A DNA stretch of 64,000 nt from Thermohalobaculum sp039027855 (GTDB taxonomy: Bacteria > Pseudomonadota > Alphaproteobacteria > Rhodobacterales > Rhodobacteraceae): assembly GCA_039027855.1 (NCBI GenBank), contig JBCCJI010000001.1, forward strand, positions 62,001 to 126,000, written 5' to 3'. Position numbers and translations under genes: made by a program. Within the stretch, counting starts at the first letter, position 1. Each line of letters starts with the position of its first letter. The notes beneath the pieces were generated by a model that did not search any database, had not been told where the DNA came from, and saw only the letters and a list, made by a program, of their open reading frames with translations. Below, piece by piece: positions 50,113-59,145 of this stretch.

Positions 50113-51276
50113 ATGATGAATGCAGGTGAGATGTCCGGAGCGGAATTGCCGCTGCGCGTGCACCCCTATCGGCGCATCGCCGTGGTCGGCGGCGGTGCCT
50201 GGGGCACGGCTCTGGCCTGCGTGGCCGCAATGGCCGGGCGTCACACCTCGCTCTGGGCTCGGCGCCAGGCGACGGTGGACGATATCAACCAGAACAGGCT
50301 TAACGCCGAGTATCTGGGCGACATCCCGATCCCGCCCTCGGTCTGGGCCACGACTGATTTCGCCGAGGCCTGCGATGGTGCGCAGGCGGCGCTGCTGGTG
50401 ACGCCGTCCGCGACCATGCGCGAGATGGCCGAGCGGATCCATGCGGCCTTGCCCGCCGAGATCCCGGTGATCGTCTGCGCCAAGGGCATCGAAGACGGGA
50501 CCGGCTATCTGATGGCCGATGTGGTGCAGGACGCAGCACCCGGTCGGCCAGTCGCGGCGCTGTCGGGCCCGTCCTTCGCGGGCGAGACGGCGCGCGGCGA
50601 CCCGACCGCGGTCACCATCGCTTCCGATTTCGACCATGACAGCCGGACCGAGCCGCACGACCAAATCGCCATCCGCATGGCAGTGTCGCTGACGACCTCC
50701 AGCTTTCGCCCCTATGTCTCCGACGACCTGACAGGCGTCGAGGTCGGCGGTGCGGTCAAGAACGTGCTGGCCATCGCCTGCGGTATGGCCACCGGCGCGG
50801 GGTTCGCCGCCAATACCCGCGCGGCGCTGATCACCCGCGGCCTCGACGAGATGAAGGTGCTGGCCGAGGCGCTCGGCGGCCGGCGCGAGACGGTGACGGG
50901 CCTCGCTGGCATCGGCGATCTGACGCTCACCTGCTCCAACACCGCCAGCCGCAATTTCAGCTACGGCGTCGAGGTCGGCGAGGGCCGGCGTGGCGCGGAG
51001 ATCTTCGGCGGGCGCAAGGTGACGGTCGAGGGGGTGCGCAACGCCGTCGCCGCGACCGATCTCGCACGGCGCCACGGTATCCATATGCCGATCTGCGAGA
51101 CCGTGCGCGCCATCGTGCATGACGGAACCTCGCTCGGCGAGGCCTTTGCCGCGCTCTGGTCCCGACCGCTGGAGGCGGAGCCGAGGGCGATGGATCTCAC
51201 CTTTGCCCACCCCGCCGACCGGCAGGCCATCCGCCGCTTTGCCGCGACCTGGGAGACGGCGGGCGAGGAGGTCTGA
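50113..51276 (+). CDS. gpsA: Glycerol-3-phosphate dehydrogenase (NAD(P)+)
   Basis: This encodes 387 residues if the ATG at 50113 is used (GAGG ten bases upstream); starts at 50116 or 50131 are also possible. It reduces dihydroxyacetone phosphate to sn-glycerol 3-phosphate. Rossmann motif RIAVVGGGAWGTALACVAAM, ALSGPSFAGETARGDPTAV, active-site Lys in VGGAVKNVLAIACGMATG, and GIGDLTLTCSNTASRNFSYG are present. An insertion (SDFDHDSRTEPHDQ) makes it longer than usual. It lies 1 bp before the phosphatase gene and should supply G3P for glucosylglycerol synthesis, as well as for lipids. Confidence 0.9.
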   Translation: MMNAGEMSGAELPLRVHPYRRIAVVGGGAWGTALACVAAMAGRHTSLWARRQATVDDINQNRLNAEYLGDIPIPPSVWATTDFAEACDGAQAALLVTPSATMREMAERIHAALPAEIPVIVCAKGIEDGTGYLMADVVQDAAPGRPVAALSGPSFAGETARGDPTAVTIASDFDHDSRTEPHDQIAIRMAVSLTTSSFRPYVSDDLTGVEVGGAVKNVLAIACGMATGAGFAANTRAALITRGLDEMKVLAEALGGRRETVTGLAGIGDLTLTCSNTASRNFSYGVEVGEGRRGAEIFGGRKVTVEGVRNAVAATDLARRHGIHMPICETVRAIVHDGTSLGEAFAALWSRPLEAEPRAMDLTFAHPADRQAIRRFAATWETAGEEV

Positions 51277-51277
51277 G

Positions 51278-52066
51278 ATGACCCGCAACTGGCAGTTCGT
51301 GCTGGCAACCGATCTCGACGGCACCTTCCTCGGCGGCAGCGAGGCGCACCGCGCCCAGCTTTATCGTTGGATCGAGGCCAACCGCGAGAGCGTGGGCCTG
51401 ATCTTCGTCACCGGGCGCGACCCGAGCTTCATTGAAGGTCTCTGCGCCGACACCACCGTGCCCTGGCCGGATTACGTCGTGGGCGATGTCGGCACCACCA
51501 TCGCCGAGATGGTGCCCGTCGGCCCGGGTGGCCGCGTCTCGCCGATCCCTGCGCTCGAGGCCGAGATCGCGGCGATCTGGAATGATGCGGGCCCCCGCGT
51601 TCGCGCAGCACTTGATGGCGTGGCGGGCCTTGCCCTGCAGCCGACGTCGTTCCGCAACCGCGTCAGCTACGACTACGATCCTGACAGCTTCGACCGGCGC
51701 GCCATCGCCATCGTGGACGGGCTGGCCTGCGATGCCCTGATCTCGGCCGACTGCTTCTTCGACGTGCTGCCGAAGGGTGTCTCCAAGGGGCCGTCGATCC
51801 TGCGCCTCATCCGCCATCTGGGCCTTGTGCCAGACCGTGTCCTGGTGGCCGGCGACACGATGAACGACCATTCGATGCTGGTCTCACCGCTGCCGGCGGT
51901 CGCTGTCGGCGGGTCTGAGCAGCCGCTCTTGGATGCGCTGCCAAAGCGGCGCGATATCTACCTGGCACCCGGGGTCGGCGCCGATGGCATCATGGACGCG
52001 ATCGGCCATTTCGGCCTACACCCCCGACCACCGAAGCCCGGCACCCCCCTCAAGGACGCGTCATGA
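51278..52066 (+). CDS. HAD phosphatase, probable glucosylglycerol-3-phosphate phosphatase
   Basis: This encodes 262 residues of the sucrose-phosphatase-like HAD type: motif I LATDLDGTFLGGS with nucleophile Asp and acid-base Asp, motif II FVTGRDPSF, Lys in LPKGVSKGPSILRLI, and motif IV VAGDTMNDHSML. The Synechocystis phosphatase for this step (StpA) is of another kind as I recall, but HAD domains are fused to GgpS in some proteobacteria. The position between gpsA and ggpS, with 4-bp overlap to the latter, makes dephosphorylation of glucosylglycerol phosphate the best guess. Confidence 0.78.
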   Translation: MTRNWQFVLATDLDGTFLGGSEAHRAQLYRWIEANRESVGLIFVTGRDPSFIEGLCADTTVPWPDYVVGDVGTTIAEMVPVGPGGRVSPIPALEAEIAAIWNDAGPRVRAALDGVAGLALQPTSFRNRVSYDYDPDSFDRRAIAIVDGLACDALISADCFFDVLPKGVSKGPSILRLIRHLGLVPDRVLVAGDTMNDHSMLVSPLPAVAVGGSEQPLLDALPKRRDIYLAPGVGADGIMDAIGHFGLHPRPPKPGTPLKDAS

Positions 52067-53574
52067 CCTCCAAGCTCGTCATCGTCTATCACCGCCAACC
52101 CTATGAGGAGGTGGTCGAGGACGGGAAGCTGGTGCGCAAGGAGAACAAGAGCCCGAACGGCATCGTGCCGACGCTCAAGTCCTTCTTCGGCCGGCATGAC
52201 GAGGGCGCCTGGGTGGCGTGGAAATACGCCGATGATCCCAACGACCCGGATTTCGAGCGGCGCGTGACGATCGAGGACAGCTACGGCACCTACACCGTGA
52301 GCCGCCTGGCGCTGACGAAGGAGCAGGTGTCGAGCTTCTACCACGTCACCTCGAAGGAGGCGATCTGGCCGATCCTGCACTCCTTCAAGGATCGCTATAA
52401 CTACGACCCCGTCGATTGGCCGACCTTTCGCGAGGTGAACTGGGCCTTCGCCGAGGCGGCGGCGAACGAGGCCGACGACGACAGCGTGATCTGGGTGCAC
52501 GACTACAATCTGTGGCTGGTACCTGCCTATCTGCGCCGGCTGAAGCCCGAGGCGAAGATCGCGTTCTTCCACCACACGCCCTTTCCGGCGGCGGATATGT
52601 TCAACGTCCTGCCCTGGCGGAACGAGATCATCGAGAGCCTGCTGGCCTGCGATATCGTGGGCTTCCACATTCCCCGCTACGCGGCCAATTTCGCCTCGAC
52701 CGCCTTTAGCCATGTCGATGTCGACGTCGTGCGGCGCGAGAAGACGCGGCGCGATTTCTCGCCCCAGGGCATGGCGCTCAGCGAGCAGTCCACGGCGGTG
52801 GAGCTGGCCTATGAGGGGCGCCGGGTGCACCTCTCGGCCTTCCCGGTGGGCGTGGATGTCGACTACATCGAAGAGCTGACCGCACGCGAGGAGACGGCGG
52901 AGCAGGAGGCGCAGATCCGCATCGAGCTCGGCGGGTGCAAGCTGCTGATCTCGGTTGGGCGCACCGATTACACCAAGGGCGGGATTGAGCTTTTGCAGGC
53001 CTATGAGCGGCTGCTGGAGCGGCGGCCCGAGCTGCACGGCACGGTGCGCCTGATGCTGGTCTCGGTCAGTGCGAACCGGAACATGGAGGCCTATGCCGAG
53101 GTCCAGGAGACGATCGAGGCTACGGTCGGCCGGATCAACGGAACCTATGGCAGTTTCGAATGGCAGCCGGTGGCGCTGATCTCCTCGCCGATCCCCTTCG
53201 CTCAGCTCGTCGCCTATTACCGCGCGGCCGATGTGGCCTGGATCACGCCGCTGGCGGATGGCCTGAACCTGGTGGCCGAGGAGTTCGTCGCCTCACGCAC
53301 CGATGGCGACGGTGTCCTTGTGCTGTCGGAGTTCGCGGGCGTTGCAGTCGAGATGGCCGAGGCGGTGCTGGTGAACCCGTTCTCGCACCGGGCGATGGAT
53401 GCGGCCATCGACCAGGCGCTCAGCATGGACGAGGCCGACCGGCGCGCGCGCATGTCGGCACTGCGCGCCAAGGTGCACCGCTACGATATCGAGGCCTGGG
53501 CGCGCGAGCAGCAGCGCCTGTTCGACATGATCACCGCACGGCCCGCCGACGATGCCGGCCGCCCCGCGGCCTAA
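52063..53574 (+). CDS. ggpS: Glucosylglycerol-phosphate synthase
   Basis: This encodes 503 residues of glycosyltransferase family 20. It is closer to cyanobacterial GgpS than to trehalose-phosphate synthase: LVIVYHRQPYEEVVEDGKLV, KSPNGIVPTLKSFFG, VTSKEAIWPILHSF, IWVHDYNLWLVPAYLR and FFHHTPFPAADMFNVLPWR. The nucleotide-sugar site is around VGRTDYTKGGIELL and TPLADGLNLVAEEFVASR. It joins ADP-glucose and glycerol 3-phosphate. The product, after dephosphorylation, is glucosylglycerol, a compatible solute of salt-stressed marine bacteria. Confidence 0.9.
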   Translation: MTSKLVIVYHRQPYEEVVEDGKLVRKENKSPNGIVPTLKSFFGRHDEGAWVAWKYADDPNDPDFERRVTIEDSYGTYTVSRLALTKEQVSSFYHVTSKEAIWPILHSFKDRYNYDPVDWPTFREVNWAFAEAAANEADDDSVIWVHDYNLWLVPAYLRRLKPEAKIAFFHHTPFPAADMFNVLPWRNEIIESLLACDIVGFHIPRYAANFASTAFSHVDVDVVRREKTRRDFSPQGMALSEQSTAVELAYEGRRVHLSAFPVGVDVDYIEELTAREETAEQEAQIRIELGGCKLLISVGRTDYTKGGIELLQAYERLLERRPELHGTVRLMLVSVSANRNMEAYAEVQETIEATVGRINGTYGSFEWQPVALISSPIPFAQLVAYYRAADVAWITPLADGLNLVAEEFVASRTDGDGVLVLSEFAGVAVEMAEAVLVNPFSHRAMDAAIDQALSMDEADRRARMSALRAKVHRYDIEAWAREQQRLFDMITARPADDAGRPAA

Positions 53575-53610
53575 GCAGCGGTCTGAGCGGCGACTTGGCC
53601 CGCGATCCTC

Positions 53611-53922
53611 TCAGGGCTGCGCGATCATCTGCTCGCGCGCTGCGCAATATTCGCGCATGAACTCGAGCCCGCCAAGCGGCATGTCGTAGAGCATCGTACA
53701 GCCGAGCGTGATGCCGGTATGCGCGGCGGAAAGGCCGGCCGCCACCCGTGCCTCGCTGCTGCGATCCTCGTCGAGCGCCATCGCCGTCGTCGCGTGGAAG
53801 CGATGCACCTCGGCGGCATGTTGCGGCGCAACGCAGCCGGCGAGGGCAAGCGCCGACAGCGCGATGGTTGAGAACGCGACGCGGGGCGCACGGTTCGGCA
53901 TACGGCGCGAGGGAAGCGGCAT
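53611..53922 (-). CDS. Small lipoprotein, function unknown
   Basis: This encodes 103 residues from the ATG at 53922, with AAGGA upstream. The signal peptide ends in SALALAGC, a lipobox. The mature part has two further cysteines (GITLGCTMLYD and REYCAARE) that may form a disulfide. No family is recognised. It is convergent with ggpS and about 85 bp from the nitronate monooxygenase gene on the same strand. Confidence 0.55.
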   Translation of the reverse strand: MPLPSRRMPNRAPRVAFSTIALSALALAGCVAPQHAAEVHRFHATTAMALDEDRSSEARVAAGLSAAHTGITLGCTMLYDMPLGGLEFMREYCAAREQMIAQP

Positions 53923-54006
53923 GGGGACATCCTTGACTGGCTGCGGCATGCAGCCCGGATGCCCCGGTCCTCACCCCTGTTGCGGCGCCTTGGCGCCGAG
54001 CGCGCG

Positions 54007-54999
54007 CTATTCGGCCGCCGCGCGCGCCGCGTAGGGCAGGCCCAACCGTCCGCGCGCGGTCGCATATTCGCGCTGCAGTCGGCGCACGACCTCGGCGGTC
54101 GTCTCCACCGCCCGGACCGCGCCGATGCCCTGGCCCGCCCCCCAGATCTCCTTCCAGCTCTTGGGTTTCTGCCCGTCGCCGAAATTCATCTTTGAAGGGT
54201 CGCTGTGGGGCAGGGCATCCGGGTCCATCCCGGCATTGCGGATCGAGCCCTTGAGATAGTTGCCGTGCACACCGGTGAAGAGCGACGAGTAGACGATGTC
54301 GTCCGACGCGCTGTCGACGATCATCTGCTTGTAGCTGTCGGCTGCGTTCGCCTCTTCGGTCGCGATGAAGGCCGACCCGATATAGGCGAGATCGGCGCCC
54401 ATGGCCTCGGCCGCCAAGACCGCATCACCGGTCGCGATCGAGCCCGAGAGCAAGAGCGGCCCGTCGAACCATGCGCGGATTTCCTGCGCCAGCGCAAAAG
54501 GCGAGGTCGTGCCGGCATGCCCGCCCGCACCCGCTGCGACCGCGATCAGACCATCGGCGCCCTTCTCCACCGCCTTGTGGGCAAACCGGTCGTTGATGAC
54601 ATCGTGCAGCGTGATGCCCCCGCAGTCATGCGCCGCCTCGTTGACCTCGACCCGGGCACCGAGCGAGGTGATCCAGACCGGCACCTTCCAGCGGTGGCAG
54701 ATCTCGATATCGCGTTCCAGCCGGGTGTTCGACCGGTGCACGATCTGGTTCACGGCAAAGGGCGCTGCCGGGGTGTCGGGATGCGCCTGGTTATGGGCGT
54801 CCAGCGCCTCGGTGATCTGCTTCAGCCAGACCTCCAGCATCGGAGGCTCACCCGGTGCCTCGCGGGCGTTCAGCGCGGGGAAACTGCCGACGATGCCTGC
54901 CTTGCACTGTGCAATGGCCAGCGCCGGGTTTGAGACGATGAAGAGTGGCGCGCCGACGACGGGCAGGCGCAGACGGCTGAGGATCGGGGGCAGGGCCAT
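54007..54999 (-). CDS. Nitronate monooxygenase (2-nitropropane dioxygenase family)
   Basis: This encodes 330 residues from the ATG at 54999 behind GGAGG. It is an FMN TIM-barrel enzyme: LRLPVVGAPLFIVSNPALAI, PFAVNQIVHRSNTRLERDIE, the FMN-phosphate and catalytic-His segment AVAAGAGGHAGTTSPFALAQ, then LLSGSIATGDAVLAAEAMGA and AYIGSAFIATEEANA. Members detoxify alkyl nitronates such as propionate 3-nitronate, though many are quinone reductases or unassigned. It appears to be a single gene. Confidence 0.8.
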   Translation of the reverse strand: MALPPILSRLRLPVVGAPLFIVSNPALAIAQCKAGIVGSFPALNAREAPGEPPMLEVWLKQITEALDAHNQAHPDTPAAPFAVNQIVHRSNTRLERDIEICHRWKVPVWITSLGARVEVNEAAHDCGGITLHDVINDRFAHKAVEKGADGLIAVAAGAGGHAGTTSPFALAQEIRAWFDGPLLLSGSIATGDAVLAAEAMGADLAYIGSAFIATEEANAADSYKQMIVDSASDDIVYSSLFTGVHGNYLKGSIRNAGMDPDALPHSDPSKMNFGDGQKPKSWKEIWGAGQGIGAVRAVETTAEVVRRLQREYATARGRLGLPYAARAAAE

Positions 55000-55187
55000 G
55001 GGAGCCTCCGGCAAAGTTGACGTGCGCGTCAGCTTGTAGCGCGCTTTTCCGGGCCTGCAAAGCCGTACGCAGCGTCATCCCCTGTCGGGAATGGAGCCTT
55101 TCGAACAGTTCTTCACCGAGATCGTCCGCGCGTTGTTAACCGACGCTGGTCTAAGCACTGCAGCGGCGGGAGTGTCAGGGGACTGCG

Positions 55188-56912
55188 ATGATGCAAGAGC
55201 AGATGACGGTCGAGGCGCAGGCTCAGCCGATCGCCGATCTTTCCGCGCGTGAGACGCTGCGCGGAGCAAGCCGTGAGATGACCGAGCGGCGCTGGCAGCG
55301 CGAGTGCCGGCTGTTCGTCGCCCTGGCGGCCGCGGCGCTGATCTTCCAACTGGCGCAGGTGATGCTTGCGCGCTTTGCGGGTGAGACGTCGGACGGGACG
55401 CTGGTCGCCTTGTCCGCGGTGACCGCCATCGCCGGGATGGGCGCGATGCTGACCATCCTCGCCGGGCTGTTCATCCCGGCCCGCGATGCGCACCGCAAGA
55501 ACGTGCTCGCCCTCGCAGATGCTCGCGCCGAGCTGCAATACATCGCGCTCTACGACAACATCACCGGGCTGCCGCATCGCCAGTGTCTTGAGATTCAGCT
55601 CGAGAGCCTGCTGATGGACAGAAAGCGCAGCGGTGAGATGGTCGGCATCGTCGTGTTGGAACTTGGCGGTCTCGACAAGCTCGACGAGCAGTTCGGCTTC
55701 GCCACGGGCGACTCGATCCTGCATGACGTGGCCGAGCGTCTCCGCGACGACGTTGCCCCGACCGATATCGTCGGGCGGCTGGAAGGGCCGCGTTTCGCGC
55801 TGATCGCGGGCGACATCATGGACGACGATGAGTTGGTGACCATCGCCGCGCGGCAATGCGATCTGGCAGCGCAGCCGATCATGGTCGACGGTCATGCCTG
55901 CCGGCCGGTGGTGCGCGCCGGTGCCCTGACCGCGACCATCGGTGAGGGGGGCGGCAAGGAGCTGCTTCTCGATGCCAATCTCGCGGTCGGTCGCGGTGAC
56001 ACCGCGCGGATGGGAGAGCAGGTCACGCTCTACACGCCCGAGATCCGGCGCTCGGTCGCCAATCAGTTCGAGCTGGCGTCAAAGCTGCGCAAGGCATTGG
56101 AAGAGAACCATATCGTGCCGTTCTTCCAGCCTCAGGTGGCGATTGATACGGGGCGGATTGTCGGCGTGGAGGCGCTGGTGCGCTGGATCGACCCCGAACG
56201 TGGGCCGCAGAGCCCGGCTGCCTTTCTGCCGGTTGCGGCTGAACACGGGCTGATGACCCAGATCGATGATGTGATGCGACGCAAGAGCCTGCGGGCAGTG
56301 CGCGAATGCCGCGATGCCGGACTGGATGTCGGGCATATCGGGCTCAACCTGACGGTTCAGCAGCTCTGTGAGCCGGGCTTCACCGACCGGCTGCGCTTTG
56401 ACGCGGAGGCTGTGGGCCTCGGTCCCGAAGACATCGCCATCGAGATCCTCGAATCGATCATGGTCGATGACGGCAGTCAGGACGTCGTGGACACCGTCGA
56501 GGCGCTGGCCAAGCTCGGCTACTACATCGAGCTCGACGATTTCGGCACCGGCCATTCCGGCCTGTCCACGCTGCGCGACCTCGTCGTGCACCGCGTGAAG
56601 ATCGACCGAAGCTTTGTGCGGTATGTCGACAGCAAGCCCGAGCTTGCCCGTTTTACCGCGGCGCTGATCCGCCTGGCCCAGAACATGAAAATCGATGTTC
56701 TGGCCGAGGGGATCGAGCGGGAGGAGGAGCGTGCCTGGCTGGCCGAGGCGGGCTGCACCGCGATCCAAGGCTATATGGTGGCCAAGCCCATGCCAACCGA
56801 CGAGCTTTTGCCCTGGGCGCTCAGGACCGGTCGCATGAACGGCGCCAGCAGCAAAGCGCCAGCTACGCCGACATCGACTGGCGCTAACCCGGGTTCGCGG
56901 GCCGCGGGATAG
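55188..56912 (+). CDS. Membrane EAL phosphodiesterase with degenerate GGDEF domain
   Basis: This encodes 574 residues; ATG 55188 or 55191. Two N-terminal helices (about 42-62 and 76-97: LFVALAAAALIFQLAQVMLA, VTAIAGMGAMLTILAGLFIP) are followed by a GGDEF fold (about 115-290) whose active loop reads RLEGPRFALIAG instead of GGDEF, so cyclase activity is unlikely. The EAL domain (about 300-550) keeps Glu328 in VEALVRW, the Asp pair in ELDDFGTGHSGLS, Lys in VHRVKIDRSF, LAEGIE and GYMVAKPM, so it should hydrolyse c-di-GMP. There is no sensor domain beyond the membrane part. Confidence 0.88.
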   Translation: MMQEQMTVEAQAQPIADLSARETLRGASREMTERRWQRECRLFVALAAAALIFQLAQVMLARFAGETSDGTLVALSAVTAIAGMGAMLTILAGLFIPARDAHRKNVLALADARAELQYIALYDNITGLPHRQCLEIQLESLLMDRKRSGEMVGIVVLELGGLDKLDEQFGFATGDSILHDVAERLRDDVAPTDIVGRLEGPRFALIAGDIMDDDELVTIAARQCDLAAQPIMVDGHACRPVVRAGALTATIGEGGGKELLLDANLAVGRGDTARMGEQVTLYTPEIRRSVANQFELASKLRKALEENHIVPFFQPQVAIDTGRIVGVEALVRWIDPERGPQSPAAFLPVAAEHGLMTQIDDVMRRKSLRAVRECRDAGLDVGHIGLNLTVQQLCEPGFTDRLRFDAEAVGLGPEDIAIEILESIMVDDGSQDVVDTVEALAKLGYYIELDDFGTGHSGLSTLRDLVVHRVKIDRSFVRYVDSKPELARFTAALIRLAQNMKIDVLAEGIEREEERAWLAEAGCTAIQGYMVAKPMPTDELLPWALRTGRMNGASSKAPATPTSTGANPGSRAAG

Positions 56913-56988
56913 CTGTCAGGCCGCCTCGGCCCATGGGATGGGCGCGGGTAAGCTGGGAGTCATCCAGGATGAGCCGCCTGAGCGAGCC

Positions 56989-57043
56989 CCGAGCCAGCTC
57001 CGGGCCAGCTCCGGGCCAGTCCCGGGTCAGCCTCGGGTCAGCA
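56989..57043. repeat. Five imperfect 11-bp tandem repeats
   Basis: Five copies of an 11-bp unit, starting CCGAGCCAGCT and CCGGGCCAGCT, run head to tail with two to four changes in the last copies. They lie in the 187-bp space between the convergent EAL gene and dppC. The repeats could change copy number by slippage. No function is apparent. Confidence 0.6.
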
Positions 57044-57099
57044 GGATACCGCACGCCAAGATGCGGCGGTGCGTGGATGGTGTGTGGCGGCCATCGAGG

Positions 57100-58020
57100 T
57101 CACTGCAGCTTTGGGTTCAGGGCGGCGCGCAGCCAGTCGCCCAGCAGATTGACCGACAGCGCGAGCACCAGCAGCGTCAGCCCCGAAGTGACCAGGATCC
57201 ACCGCTCGGACCACATGAAATCCTGCCCGATCCGCACCAGCGTGCCCAGCGATGGCTGGGTCGGCGGCACGCCAACGCCCAGATAGCTGAGCGTCGCTTC
57301 GGCAATGATCGCCAGCGCCAGCCCGATGGTCGCGATGACCAGCACCGGCGACAGCGTATTGGGCAGCACATGGCGCAGCATGATCGCGGTCGGCCCGCGC
57401 CCGATCAGCCGCGCCGCCTGCACATATTCCTTGCCCCGCTCGACCAGTACCGAGGCGCGCACCACGCGGGCGAACTGCACCCAATCGCTGAGACCGATGG
57501 CCACGATCAGCACGATGATCGCCGCCTCCTGCCGGTCGGCCGGATCGACCCAGACCTGCGCCACACCCGAGATCAGCATCGCCAGCAGGATCGAGGGGAA
57601 GGTGAGCTGGATATCCGCCACCCGCATGATGATCGTATCGGTCCACCCCCCGGCATAGCCTGCGATCAGGCCCAGCGTGACGCCAAGCACCAAGGCGAAC
57701 AGCACCGCCGAAAACCCCACGAACAGCGAGATGCGCAGCCCGTAGAGGATGGTCGAGAACATGTCCCGCCCCTGATCGTCGGTGCCGAGCAGGAAGTAGT
57801 CTCCGGTGATCTGGTTGGCGCTGAACGGTGGCGTCCGCCCGTTCATCAGGTTCAGCGTCGCGGGATCAAAAGGGTCATAGGGTGCGATCAAGGGCGCAAA
57901 GATCGCGCCGACCAGCAGGATCAGCGTCAGCGTCGCCGAGACGATGGCAACCGGTGAGGTCCGGAAGGAATAGGCGAGATCGCTGTCCCAACCGCGGCGC
58001 AGACGTTCGGCAAAAGCCAT
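57100..58020 (-). CDS. dppC: Peptide/nickel-type ABC permease, DppC/OppC family
   Basis: This encodes 306 residues with six membrane helices. N-terminal DLAYSFRTSPVAIVSATLTL and extracellular PYDPFDPATLNLMN are typical of the C-type permease. LLGTDDQGRDMFSTILYGLR and the EAA motif VQAARLIGRGPTAIMLRHVL are present. Its start is 13 bp after the dppB stop. Substrates of this family are dipeptides, oligopeptides, nickel or small glycosides and cannot be told by eye. The stop abuts tandem repeats. Confidence 0.9.
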   Translation of the reverse strand: MAFAERLRRGWDSDLAYSFRTSPVAIVSATLTLILLVGAIFAPLIAPYDPFDPATLNLMNGRTPPFSANQITGDYFLLGTDDQGRDMFSTILYGLRISLFVGFSAVLFALVLGVTLGLIAGYAGGWTDTIIMRVADIQLTFPSILLAMLISGVAQVWVDPADRQEAAIIVLIVAIGLSDWVQFARVVRASVLVERGKEYVQAARLIGRGPTAIMLRHVLPNTLSPVLVIATIGLALAIIAEATLSYLGVGVPPTQPSLGTLVRIGQDFMWSERWILVTSGLTLLVLALSVNLLGDWLRAALNPKLQ

Positions 58021-58033
58021 GCCCGGCCCTCCG

Positions 58034-59014
58034 TCAGCGGGCGCCTGCGCGGTCGACGCGCAGGCGCGGGTCGATCATCACGTAGATGATATCGACGAAG
58101 AAGTTGATGGCCACGAACATCACCGAGATCAGCATGAGGTACGCCGCCATGACGGGAATATCGACGCTGTTGATCGCGTTGATGAACAACAGCCCGATGC
58201 CTGGCCACTGGAACACCGTCTCGGTGATGATGGCAAAGGCGATGATGCTGCCAAGCTGCAGGCCAATGACCGTGATCACCGGCAGCATGGTGTTGCGAAG
58301 CGCATGGCCAAAGGTCACCGATCGCTCGCTAAGCCCCCGGGCGCGGGCAAAGCGGATGAAGTCCTGGCGCATGACCTCCATCATCTCGGAGCGCACCAGC
58401 CGCATGATCAGCGTCATCTGGTAGAGCCCGAGCGTGATCGCCGGCAGGATCATCGCCTGCAGTCCCGAGGCGGTGAGCAACCCGGTGTCCCACCAGCCGA
58501 GATCGACCGTCTCTCCACGCCCGTTCGAGGGTAGCCATCGAAGCTCGACCGCGAACAGGTTGATGAGCAGGATACCGATCAGGAAGGTCGGCAGCGACAC
58601 GCCGATCAACGAGCCCGTCATGATCGTCTGCGCCACGATCCCCCGCCCGTTGTTCGCGGTATAGACCCCGAAGACGATGCCGAGCACGACGGCGATCAGG
58701 CCCGAGACCGCCGCAAGCTCCAGCGTGGCGGGCGCGCGCTCGGCGATCAGATCGCTGACGGGGCGGCCCTGCTGGAAACTGACTCCCATCTCGCCGTTCA
58801 TCGCGCCCCAAAGAAAGTTTGCGTATTGCACGGGGAAGGGGTCGTTCAGGCCAAGCCTGTCGCGCAGCTCTGCGATGTCCTCGGTGGTGCGCTCCTGGCC
58901 AAGCATCACTTCGACCGGGTCGCCGACAAAGCGGAACATCGAGAAGGCGATGAGCCCGGTGACCAGCAGCACCAGGAACGACTGAAATAGGCGTCGGAGC
59001 AGAAAGGTGAGCAT
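58034..59014 (-). CDS. dppB: Peptide/nickel-type ABC permease, DppB/OppB family
   Basis: This encodes 326 residues from the ATG at 59014 behind GGAGG; the longer frame to 59167 has no supporting start signal. MLTFLLRRLFQSFLVLLVTG and GLNDPFPVQYANFLWGAMNG are family marks. The EAA motif is MRQDFIRFARARGLSERSV. It pairs with the downstream dppC. The matching binding-protein gene lies 3.4 kb away at the right edge, with unrelated genes between; no ATPase gene is in the window. Confidence 0.9.
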   Translation of the reverse strand: MLTFLLRRLFQSFLVLLVTGLIAFSMFRFVGDPVEVMLGQERTTEDIAELRDRLGLNDPFPVQYANFLWGAMNGEMGVSFQQGRPVSDLIAERAPATLELAAVSGLIAVVLGIVFGVYTANNGRGIVAQTIMTGSLIGVSLPTFLIGILLINLFAVELRWLPSNGRGETVDLGWWDTGLLTASGLQAMILPAITLGLYQMTLIMRLVRSEMMEVMRQDFIRFARARGLSERSVTFGHALRNTMLPVITVIGLQLGSIIAFAIITETVFQWPGIGLLFINAINSVDIPVMAAYLMLISVMFVAINFFVDIIYVMIDPRLRVDRAGAR

Positions 59015-59113
59015 CGCGCCTCCGGCCGAGCGTTGTCCAGCAATGCTCACCATGCCTGCGCCATGGCTGCAAGTCTGGCGTCGGGGCGCACTTGCCGCAG
59101 CGCATGATTCGAT

Positions 59114-59133
59114 ATAACTAGGTTTATAGTTAT
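59114..59133. promoter_or_regulatory. Candidate ArsR operator
   Basis: ATAACTA (59114-59120) and TAGTTAT (59127-59133) form a perfect 7-bp inverted repeat with a 6-nt AT-rich centre. It ends two bases before the GAGGAG ribosome site of the arsR gene. The AT-rich dyad stands out in GC-rich DNA and fits the style of ArsR/SmtB operators, so repression of the arsR-permease pair is likely. Confidence 0.65.
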
Positions 59134-59145
59134 GAGGAGTGGGCC

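Noticed and set aside
52063..53574. Calling the GT20 enzyme trehalose-6-phosphate synthase (OtsA)
   Set aside because: N-terminal and mid segments follow cyanobacterial GgpS, and gpsA is in the same operon.
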